From JAHFPN01 sp036559465 (GTDB taxonomy: Bacteria > Pseudomonadota > Alphaproteobacteria > Rhizobiales > Xanthobacteraceae), in contig DATBTC010000074.1 in assembly GCA_036559465.1 (NCBI GenBank), positions 1-17,160 on the forward strand: a DNA stretch of 17,160 nt, in the 5' to 3' direction. Below are positions 8,107-14,539 of this stretch, one piece after another. Made by a program: the position numbers and the translations under genes. Position 1 is the stretch's first letter. The number at the start of each line of letters is the position of its first letter. The notes under the pieces were generated by a model. It was not told where the DNA came from. It saw nothing but the letters and a program-made list of their open reading frames with translations, and did not search any database.

Positions 8107-8490
8107 ATGGCGGCCGATCAAACCATGCAAATCCTGGTCGTCGACGACTATCGGACGATGATTCGGATCATTCGCAATCTACTGAAGCAGATCGGCTACG
8201 AACAGGTGGACGAAGCCGCCGACGGCACCGAGGCGCTCGCCAAGATGCGCACCAAGCGCTACGGCCTCGTCATCTCCGACTGGAACATGGAGCCGATGAC
8301 CGGCTACGAGCTCCTGAAAGAGGTCCGCGCCGATCCGGCGCTCGCGCCGACGCCTTTCATCATGGTCACCGCCGAATCCAAGACCGAAAACGTGATTGCC
8401 GCCAAGAAAGCGGGCGTCAACAACTATATCGTCAAGCCCTTCAACGCGCAGACGCTGAAGAACAAGATCGACACCGTATTCGCCGCCTGA
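8107..8490 (+). CDS. CheY-like single-domain response regulator
   Basis: A 127-residue stand-alone receiver domain with no output domain. Conserved residues are in place: acidic pair Asp13-Asp14 (VVDDY), phospho-acceptor Asp58 (VISDWNM), Thr88 (MVTAES) and Lys110-Pro111 (YIVKPF). This is the pattern of CheY, which on phosphorylation binds the flagellar switch or another partner. I chose the ATG at 8107 because GGAG lies seven bases upstream. A GTG at 8092 is in frame but would place that ribosome-binding site inside the gene. The CheZ-type gene starts 29 bases downstream, which supports a true CheY role. No histidine kinase gene is in the window, so the phosphodonor is presumably encoded elsewhere. 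I am confident of the domain, less so of which CheY it is. Confidence 0.93.
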   Translation: MAADQTMQILVVDDYRTMIRIIRNLLKQIGYEQVDEAADGTEALAKMRTKRYGLVISDWNMEPMTGYELLKEVRADPALAPTPFIMVTAESKTENVIAAKKAGVNNYIVKPFNAQTLKNKIDTVFAA

Positions 8491-8519
8491 TCGCGCACGC
8501 CGCGTTTGTTAGAGGCACA

Positions 8520-9206
8520 ATGTCATCCGTCGGAATCGACAAGCTCGATCTTCTGGTCGCGTTTCTGCGGAAGAAGCACGGCGAGCACGCCTCGATCGCC
8601 GAAGTTACGGCGCTCGCCGAAGTGATGGCCGATTCGCTGCACGACTTCTATCGACTGCTTCACACCAGCGTGCATCGGGAAATGAAGGACATCGCCGATT
8701 ACATCGCGCGGACGCGCGATGAGATCGCCGCGCTTCGCCCCAACGAGTTGCACCATGCGCATATCCCCGCCGCCCGCAACGAGCTCGCCGCCATCGTACA
8801 GGTGACGGAGGGTGCGACCGATAGCATCATGGAACGCGCGGAGGCGGTCATGTCCGCGGAAATTCCCGATCTCGCCGCCTACAAGGAATTCGTCAATGCT
8901 CGCCTAATTACGGTCATCGAGGCCTGCTCGTTCCAGGACCTTACCGGGCAGCGCATCGCCAAGGTGGCCGAGATGCTCGGCCAGATCGAACAGCGCATCG
9001 CGCACTTCGCCATGGCGACACGCATCTGCGATGCTGAAGGACTGAAGAGCGAGGACGAAGCAGCAGCAGCCGTCCGTAAACGCCAATTGATGCTCAATGG
9101 CCCGGCCGTCAACGGCGACGGCAACGGCCAGCACGATGTCGATTTCCTGTTCGGCGCGAAAAAGCCGACCGTCAACCAGACCGAGATCGACAAGCTGTTC
9201 GCCTGA
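8520..9206 (+). CDS. cheZ: CheZ-type protein phosphatase acting on CheY~P
   Basis: A 228-residue, mainly helical protein. CSFQDLTGQRI (residues 136-146) is the CheZ active-site signature; Asp140 and Gln144 have the same four-residue spacing as the catalytic Asp143 and Gln147 of E. coli CheZ. The long helices before and after it fit the four-helix-bundle hairpin. The C-terminus, as in E. coli CheZ, carries a CheY-docking-like peptide, here apparently in two copies: QHDVDFLFG (204-212) and QTEIDKLFA (220-228, the very end). The second resembles the FliM N-terminal CheY-binding peptide. It is 29 bases downstream of the cheY-like gene, in one probable operon, with AGAGG before the ATG. It ends nine bases from the convergent HAD gene. 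Inference: it dephosphorylates the neighbouring CheY. Confidence 0.88.
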   Translation: MSSVGIDKLDLLVAFLRKKHGEHASIAEVTALAEVMADSLHDFYRLLHTSVHREMKDIADYIARTRDEIAALRPNELHHAHIPAARNELAAIVQVTEGATDSIMERAEAVMSAEIPDLAAYKEFVNARLITVIEACSFQDLTGQRIAKVAEMLGQIEQRIAHFAMATRICDAEGLKSEDEAAAAVRKRQLMLNGPAVNGDGNGQHDVDFLFGAKKPTVNQTEIDKLFA

Positions 9207-9215
9207 GCCGGCGAT

Positions 9216-10094
9216 CTACCACGCCAGCCGCTTGATCACTGCCGCGGGCCAGGCGCCGGCCTCCGCGAACAAATGCGCGAGCCGCTCGGCAACCGGCTCG
9301 CCGCGTTCGTCCAGCACTTCCACCGCGTGGATGCCGCCAAACACGAACAACGTGTCGAAACCCTGCGCCACCGCGCCCAATAGATCCGTGCGAACGCCGT
9401 CGCCGATCGCAAGCACGCGCTCGCGTGCGACCGCGCTGCCACGAATTTTCGCCGCCATTGCCAGGGCACTTTTGTAAACCGGGGCATGGGGCTTGCCCGC
9501 ATAGACCACCTCGCCGCCGAGCGCCGCGTAGCGCTCCGCGAGCGCGCCGGCGCACCAGATCAGCCGGTCGCCGCGCTCGACCACCATGTCCGGGTTGGCG
9601 CAGATCATCGGCAGCCCGCGCTCGCGCATGCGCCCGAGCATGTCGCGGTAGTCGTCGGGCGTCTCCTTGTTGTCGTCGAACAGGCCGGAGCAGACCACCA
9701 GCTCGGCCTCTTCCAGCGGTACGTGTTTCACGTCGAGTCCCTCGTAGTTCGGATGGTCCCGCTCCGGGCCGAGATGATAGAGCCGCACGCCCGGCCTCTT
9801 CGCGAGTTCCTCGCGCGTCACATCGCCCGACGCGATGATGGTGTCGTACGCACTGCCATGTGGCACACCCAGGCTATCGAGCTGCTTCCGGATCACCGCG
9901 CCGGGACGCGGGGCATTCGAGATCAGGATGACGGTGGCGCCCTGCGCGCGGACGCGCCGCAGCGCCGTGACCGCCTCGGGAAACGCGGCGACGCCGTTGT
10001 GCACCACGCCCCATACGTCGCAGAGAATGAGATCGTAGCGCGAGGCGATCGAGGCGAGGCCCGCGATCATGGGCGGCACGGCGGCTTGCATCAT
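9216..10094 (-). CDS. HAD-IIA (NagD-like, TIGR01459-type) hydrolase
   Basis: A 292-residue haloacid-dehalogenase-type protein of subclass IIA, probably a cytosolic phosphatase of unknown substrate. Motif I is LCDVWGVVHNG with nucleophile Asp26. The residue two positions later, normally the general-acid Asp, is Trp28. I recall DVWGV as typical of the TIGR01459 group, so this may be a family trait rather than damage. Motif II is ILISN (Ser59-Asn60), motif III Lys201 in YAGKPH, and motif IV IGDGVRTDLLG (Asp232, Asp237). The IIA cap lies between motifs II and III. It starts 16 bases after the EAL gene; ATG codons at 10092-10094 and 10089-10091 are both possible. It ends nine bases from cheZ in a tail-to-tail arrangement with no obvious terminator between. 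Confidence 0.88.
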   Translation of the reverse strand: MMQAAVPPMIAGLASIASRYDLILCDVWGVVHNGVAAFPEAVTALRRVRAQGATVILISNAPRPGAVIRKQLDSLGVPHGSAYDTIIASGDVTREELAKRPGVRLYHLGPERDHPNYEGLDVKHVPLEEAELVVCSGLFDDNKETPDDYRDMLGRMRERGLPMICANPDMVVERGDRLIWCAGALAERYAALGGEVVYAGKPHAPVYKSALAMAAKIRGSAVARERVLAIGDGVRTDLLGAVAQGFDTLFVFGGIHAVEVLDERGEPVAERLAHLFAEAGAWPAAVIKRLAW

Positions 10095-10110
10095 GCGACT
10101 TGCTGCGGCG

Positions 10111-11388
10111 TCAGCGGTCCGGCCCGGCGGCGGCCTCGACCAAAATCTTCTCGGCCGCTTCGAGCTCCGGCGCGCGCCCGCTCATGACCTCGGCCCGCAC
10201 CGGCCGCGGCGGCGCGAACAGGAAGCCCTGGCCATAGCGCACATCGTGGTCGAGCAGATCCACGACCGCGCCCTCGTTCTCGATCCGGATCACCACCAGA
10301 TCGATGCCGTGCCGGCCCAATAGATCGGCGAGATCGGCTGGATGGACGGCCGAGCCGGGCCCGCGGCTCCGCTGCAGCATGATCTCGACCGGAACCTTGA
10401 CGAAACGAATGCCGCGTTCGGCCAGTCCGCGCGGGTCGATCCGCAAGTCCTCGGTGTGGTCGAGGGCGAAGCGGAAGCCGCGCTCCGCCAGCGCCGACAT
10501 GCGCTCATGCTCCGCCGGCTCCAGCGAGCGGAATGCCTCCTGCGAAATCTCGATGATCAGCGAGGGCGACAGCGCCCGATTGACCTCCAGCAGCGCCAGA
10601 ATATCGCCGAAGAAAGAAGCGTCCTCGAAGGTCTCGCGCGAGAAATTCACGAACAGGCCGACTTCCCGGTTCATCGCCGCCAGCCGGCGCACGACCTGGA
10701 CGCAGCTGCGCATCATGCGGAGATCGATGCGTTGCAGCAGGCCGAACGCGCGCGCGCTTTCGAGAAAACGCTCGGGCTCCACCAGCGTGCCATCGGCAAG
10801 CTTGATGCGCGCCAGCGCCTCGTAGAAGCGCACCTTGCGTTGCGGCAGCGTGACCACGGGCTGCAGATAAAGCTCGATGCGTCCCGCATCGACCGACTCG
10901 CGAATGAGCCGCCGCATGTCCTCTTCGTTATGGCCGGGGGATGGCTCAGTAACGGCTTTGCCGCTGCCAGCGAGCGCCTCGGCACCCTTCGCCGGGGCCG
11001 ACCGCGTATCGCGCGCTGCGACCAGGTCGGCGATCTCCTCGACGCGCTTGACCAGCGCGTCCATCTCCTGCGCCAGCGGTTCGGTGATCGAGCGCAGGTC
11101 CGCGACCGGCGCGCCTTCGAGCGCGCTGACGCGACGGCCGATCTCTCCGACCTCGCGCGCGATATTGGCCGTCGCGCGCGCAAGATCGTCGTAGCGCCCG
11201 GCCATCTCGGCCCGGTCGCGCCGACGTGCGCCGAACACCTGATAGGTCATCAGCGCAAACAGCAGCGCCAGCGCGGCCAGGCTTGCCTCGACCGGCGTAT
11301 AGCCCGCCCAGAAATGCGCCACCGCGCCGGCGGAGGCGGCGACTAACGCCATGCAGATCGCTATGAAGAGAGAGCCGAGGCCGCGCAT
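10111..11388 (-). CDS. Membrane-anchored degenerate EAL-domain protein, TipF-like
   Basis: About 425 residues from the ATG at 11386-11388; a GTG at 11425-11427 would add 13. Order: two transmembrane segments (about 5-25 and 34-52), a coiled coil (about 60-127), a linker, then an EAL domain (about 155-400). This is the layout of TipF of Caulobacter, a c-di-GMP receptor needed for flagellar assembly. EAL itself is present (190-192, FYEALARI), as are Asn248 (VNFS), Lys331 and the terminal YGQGFLFAPP. However, the DDFG metal motif is replaced by LDHTED (310-311 are D-H), the K-x-D motif reads KVP, and the usual EIT-E reads EISQ. It probably binds c-di-GMP, or a partner, without hydrolysing it. 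CheY/CheZ genes nearby support a flagellar role. The TipF identity is inferred from architecture. Confidence 0.85.
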   Translation of the reverse strand: MRGLGSLFIAICMALVAASAGAVAHFWAGYTPVEASLAALALLFALMTYQVFGARRRDRAEMAGRYDDLARATANIAREVGEIGRRVSALEGAPVADLRSITEPLAQEMDALVKRVEEIADLVAARDTRSAPAKGAEALAGSGKAVTEPSPGHNEEDMRRLIRESVDAGRIELYLQPVVTLPQRKVRFYEALARIKLADGTLVEPERFLESARAFGLLQRIDLRMMRSCVQVVRRLAAMNREVGLFVNFSRETFEDASFFGDILALLEVNRALSPSLIIEISQEAFRSLEPAEHERMSALAERGFRFALDHTEDLRIDPRGLAERGIRFVKVPVEIMLQRSRGPGSAVHPADLADLLGRHGIDLVVIRIENEGAVVDLLDHDVRYGQGFLFAPPRPVRAEVMSGRAPELEAAEKILVEAAAGPDR

Positions 11389-11468
11389 CGGAATCCGGAC
11401 CGGGAAGAGCCGCGCCGATCTACTCACAATTCAGCGCACTTCACCATAGCCGGATGGCGCGGAAGCGC

Positions 11469-12173
11469 TCAGGCCGGCGCCGTCGCCGTTTTCTCGTCGG
11501 CGACGATGCGGCCGTCGACGATCTGCACACGCCGGTCCATGCGTGCGGCAAGCCCAAGGTCGTGGGTCACGGCGACCACGGTTTTGCCGCGCTCGTCCAC
11601 CAGACTGCGCAACAGATCGAATACCTGCGCGCTCGATTTGGAATCGAGACTGCCGGTCGGCTCGTCGGCGAGCAGCACCGGCGGCTCGTTGGCCAGTGCG
11701 CGGGCCACCGCCACGCGTTGGCGCTGTCCACCGGAAATCTGGTCCGGGCGCTTGTGCCTATGGTCCGCAAGCCCCAGCGAATCCAGCAACCCCTCGGCAC
11801 GCTGGCGGATTTCATCCTCCGACAGGGCACCGAGCGCGCGCATCGGCAACGCGACGTTCTCGGTCAGGCTGAACTCCGGCAGCAGAAAATGGAACTGGAA
11901 GACGAAGCCGAGATTGGAGAGCCGGACCTTGGCCCGCTCGTCTTCGGACATGGTGGTTGTCGATTGGCCGCCGATCAGCACGTCGCCTTCGGTTGGCAGA
12001 TCGAGCAGCCCCAAGAGATAAAGAAGCGAAGACTTGCCCGAGCCCGATGGCCCCGTGATGGCCACAAATTCGCGCGCGCGGATTTCCAAGTTCACCGACT
12101 GCACCAGCGTCACCGGCACCAGACCGGGCAACACGCGCGTGACGTTCCTGGCCTCGATCAGGGGCTGGCTCAC
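11469..12173 (-). CDS. ABC transporter ATP-binding protein (LolD/MacB type)
   Basis: A 234-residue ATPase subunit that powers the permease encoded just upstream. It has Walker A GPSGSGKSS (41-49), a Q-loop VFQFHFLLPEFS (Gln93) very like that of LolD, signature ISGGQRQR (146-153), Walker B VLLADEPTGSLD (Asp170, Glu171) and H-loop His204 (AVTHD). The start is the GTG at 12171-12173, which overlaps the permease stop as GTGA (12170-12173), so the two are translationally coupled. The frame is open well upstream, but that stretch lies inside the permease gene and is not credible coding sequence. With the adaptor and permease it forms a tripartite-type exporter with the gene order of cyanobacterial DevBCA. 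The substrate is unknown. Confidence 0.95.
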   Translation of the reverse strand: MSQPLIEARNVTRVLPGLVPVTLVQSVNLEIRAREFVAITGPSGSGKSSLLYLLGLLDLPTEGDVLIGGQSTTTMSEDERAKVRLSNLGFVFQFHFLLPEFSLTENVALPMRALGALSEDEIRQRAEGLLDSLGLADHRHKRPDQISGGQRQRVAVARALANEPPVLLADEPTGSLDSKSSAQVFDLLRSLVDERGKTVVAVTHDLGLAARMDRRVQIVDGRIVADEKTATAPA

Positions 12174-13405
12174 GTCGCCCCCCGGATGATTTCGACCGGA
12201 TGCACGCGCGCCGCCTTGCGCGCCGGGAAATAGCCGGCGACGACCGAAGAGAACAGCGCCACGCCTGCCGCGATCACGTAGTGATTGATCGTGTATTTGA
12301 GCGGCAGACGCGTGGCGTCGACGAACGGCGTCTTGATTTCGATCGTGCCGAGACCGATGCACATGAAATAGCCGAGCACCGAGCCGACCACCGCACCGGC
12401 GAGCCCGATCGCCATCGCTTCGATCACGAAGATGCGCCGCACCGTGCGTTCGTTCAGCCCGAGCGACTTCATAATGGCGATGTCGCGCGATTTCTCGTGC
12501 GTGATGGTGGAGATGATGTTGTAGGTGCCGAAGCTCGCGACCAGCAGGATCGCGCCCACCACCGTAAACATGATGATGTTGCGCACCTGAAACGCGGAGA
12601 GCAGGTCTTCCTGCGCCTCCTCCCACGACACCGACTTGTAGCCGGTTTCGGCGGCGATCCGCGCCGCAACTGACCGCGCGACCATCGGATCAGTAAGCCG
12701 TACCCGGAATTCGTTCACCAGCCCGGTCTGCCCCTCCAGGATTTGCCCGGTCTTGATCAGAACGTAAGCCGCTCCATCGTCGACCTGCCGCACGCCGGAG
12801 TGAAACGTGCCGACCACGGTGCCGTTGATGCGCACGTTCCGGCTGCCCGAGATCGTGACATTGGCGCCGACCTTGGCCGCGAGCTTGTCGGCCAGCCGGT
12901 CGCCGAGAATGATCGCATTGGTCGCGCGGTAAAGCGCCGACAGCTCGCCCTGGCGCATCTGGGTCTCGAGGTTCGAGACTTTTCCCTCGGTGCGCGGATC
13001 GATGCCGGTGATCGACACCGCGACGTCGCGTCCGGCATAGCGCAGCAGGCCCTTCGACGTCACAGAAGGCGTGAGCTTGCCCGGCACCCACGCTTCGAGC
13101 GCCGCGATACTGGCCATCGGATTCTTGATCCCACGCCGGCGCACCTCGGGCGTCAGGCCGTGGATCTCCGCGGCCGCATAGCGCACCTCGGCCGGCTGAA
13201 GCGTCGGCTTGTTGCGCTCGTCGGAGACGGTCACGTGCGGCAGCACGTTGACCAGCGTCTTAACGAAATCGTCTTGCGAGCCCTCCATCAGGGACGCCAT
13301 CATGATCGAGAATCCGACGCCGGTCGCGACTCCGAAGCCCGCGATCAGCGTCTGCCGTGCGCGCGTGCGCACGTGGGTCCAGGCGATGTTGAAGATCAGG
13401 TTCAT
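12170..13405 (-). CDS. FtsX/MacB-type ABC permease
   Basis: A 411-residue inner-membrane protein with the MacB/LolC/DevC topology: one N-terminal transmembrane helix (about 19-41), a large periplasmic domain (about 42-272) and three C-terminal helices (about 276-300, 325-350, 374-394). The cytoplasmic stretch HEKSRDIAIMKSLGLNERTV (303-322) is the usual coupling region of FtsX-type permeases, and PARKAARVHPVEIIRG is the usual C-terminus. Such permeases work as mechanotransmission devices rather than classical transmembrane pumps, moving substrate already in the periplasm or outer leaflet. Only one permease gene is present, so a homodimer is expected. Its ATG overlaps the adaptor stop (ATGA, 13402-13405) and its stop overlaps the ATPase start. 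Confidence 0.94.
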   Translation of the reverse strand: MNLIFNIAWTHVRTRARQTLIAGFGVATGVGFSIMMASLMEGSQDDFVKTLVNVLPHVTVSDERNKPTLQPAEVRYAAAEIHGLTPEVRRRGIKNPMASIAALEAWVPGKLTPSVTSKGLLRYAGRDVAVSITGIDPRTEGKVSNLETQMRQGELSALYRATNAIILGDRLADKLAAKVGANVTISGSRNVRINGTVVGTFHSGVRQVDDGAAYVLIKTGQILEGQTGLVNEFRVRLTDPMVARSVAARIAAETGYKSVSWEEAQEDLLSAFQVRNIIMFTVVGAILLVASFGTYNIISTITHEKSRDIAIMKSLGLNERTVRRIFVIEAMAIGLAGAVVGSVLGYFMCIGLGTIEIKTPFVDATRLPLKYTINHYVIAAGVALFSSVVAGYFPARKAARVHPVEIIRGAT

Positions 13406-14415
13406 TTCGCGCCCGCTGCCGCCGTAACGCTGACCCGCGCTCCATCCGCAAGGCCGGTCGGCACCGATGCGATGACGAGATCGCCTTCCTTGAGGCCGCT
13501 TGCGATCTCGACCGCGCGCGTGCCGCGGATACCGGTCTCCACTTTGCGCCGATAGGCGCGGAAGCCATCGACTACGAAAACATGGCCGTCCGCGACCGCA
13601 GCCGAGGGCACCAGCAGCACGTCGGCTTTCTCGCGGGTCACTATATTGGCCTCGACGCTCATGCCGATGCGAAGCGGCGTATCATCCGGCAGCGCGATCT
13701 TGACCCGATAGGTCTTGGCGATGGGATCGCCCGCCGGCGTGATGTCGCTCACCGTGCCCTCGAGCGGCTGGTTCGGGAAGGCGTCCGTGCGCAACAACAC
13801 CTTCATGCCGTTCCGCACGCGCGGGATATCCTCCTCGTTCACCTCCGCCACCACCTGTAAGGGCTTCGGCAGACCGATGCGATAGAGCACGTTCACGGAA
13901 TCGACGATCTCGCCGATCTCACCGTCCTCGCGTAGAACGACGCCGTCCATGGGCGCGACCAGCTTGTAGTTCTGCAGCCGTTCGGCCTGCGCCGAGATCA
14001 AGGCACGCGTGCGCATGAGCTCGCTCGTGGCTCGCTCGAAGGCCTGCCCGGTTGTGACATTTCGCGCCATCAGCTCGGTCTGCCGCTCAAGCTCGCGCCG
14101 GTCGAAATTTTCACGCGCCTTGAGCTCGATGAGCGTTGCTTGCGCCTCTTTGTCGTCTAGCCGCGCGAGTACGTCGCCGGCCTTCACCTCTTTGCCTTCA
14201 CAGCGGCAGCGCTCGACGATGCGGCCCTTGACCAGCGGCGTGACCTTGGCCCAGCGCACCGGCTCGATCGCACCCGTCGCATAGACGATTTCGGCCGCGT
14301 TGCCGCGCTCGACGCGTGCCGCGGTCACGGCGATCGGCCGTCCCAGATACCAGTAGACGGCGCCTGCGGCAGCCGCGACCAATATGAGCACCGCGATTAT
14401 TCGGCTTTGAGTCAT
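13402..14415 (-). CDS. Periplasmic adaptor subunit (HlyD/MacA/DevB-like membrane-fusion protein)
   Basis: A 337-residue adaptor linking an inner-membrane transporter to an outer-membrane channel. It has an N-terminal transmembrane anchor (about 6-24), the first half of a lipoyl domain ending GKEVKAGDVLARLDD (74-88), a helical hairpin (about 90-150), the second lipoyl half (YKLVAPMDGVVL) and beta-barrel and membrane-proximal domains to the end. An unusual Cys-x-Cys (Cys70, Cys72) sits in the first lipoyl half. The ATG at 14413-14415 has a clear ribosome-binding site (CGGAGAACGA). It is the first gene of a three-gene, overlap-coupled exporter operon and diverges from the GT39 gene. No TolC-like gene is present, so a shared channel encoded elsewhere is probably used. 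Confidence 0.94.
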   Translation of the reverse strand: MTQSRIIAVLILVAAAAGAVYWYLGRPIAVTAARVERGNAAEIVYATGAIEPVRWAKVTPLVKGRIVERCRCEGKEVKAGDVLARLDDKEAQATLIELKARENFDRRELERQTELMARNVTTGQAFERATSELMRTRALISAQAERLQNYKLVAPMDGVVLREDGEIGEIVDSVNVLYRIGLPKPLQVVAEVNEEDIPRVRNGMKVLLRTDAFPNQPLEGTVSDITPAGDPIAKTYRVKIALPDDTPLRIGMSVEANIVTREKADVLLVPSAAVADGHVFVVDGFRAYRRKVETGIRGTRAVEIASGLKEGDLVIASVPTGLADGARVSVTAAAGAK

Positions 14416-14493
14416 TCGTTCTCCGGATCGGTCTTTGCGGCCTCAGGGACAAGATATCGGGCGTCGACGTGTAAACCAACGCGTTTCGGCGGC

Positions 14494-14523
14494 ATGACCG
14501 GGTACTCCGAAACAGGCTATAAG
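14494..14523 (+). promoter_or_regulatory. Possible promoter for the GT39-type gene
   Basis: ATGACC (14494-14499) and TATAAG (14518-14523) are separated by 18 bases, in the 124-base gap between the divergent adaptor and glycosyltransferase genes. The downstream box matches the -10 consensus at five of six positions. Transcription would begin very close to the ATG at 14540, giving a short leader. This is a weak prediction. Confidence 0.28.
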
Positions 14524-14539
14524 CGGGTCAACCTATTCG

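Noticed and set aside
9207..9215. Bidirectional terminator between cheZ and the HAD gene
   Set aside because: Only nine bases separate the stops and I see no stem followed by a T run.
10342..11346. Long plus-strand open frame of 334 codons opposite the EAL gene
   Set aside because: Antisense shadow. The minus-strand frame has clear transmembrane, coiled-coil and EAL features.
12174..12626. N-terminal extension of the ABC ATPase frame
   Set aside because: It lies inside the permease gene. The ATPase domain begins right at the GTG of 12173, which fits a GTGA overlap.
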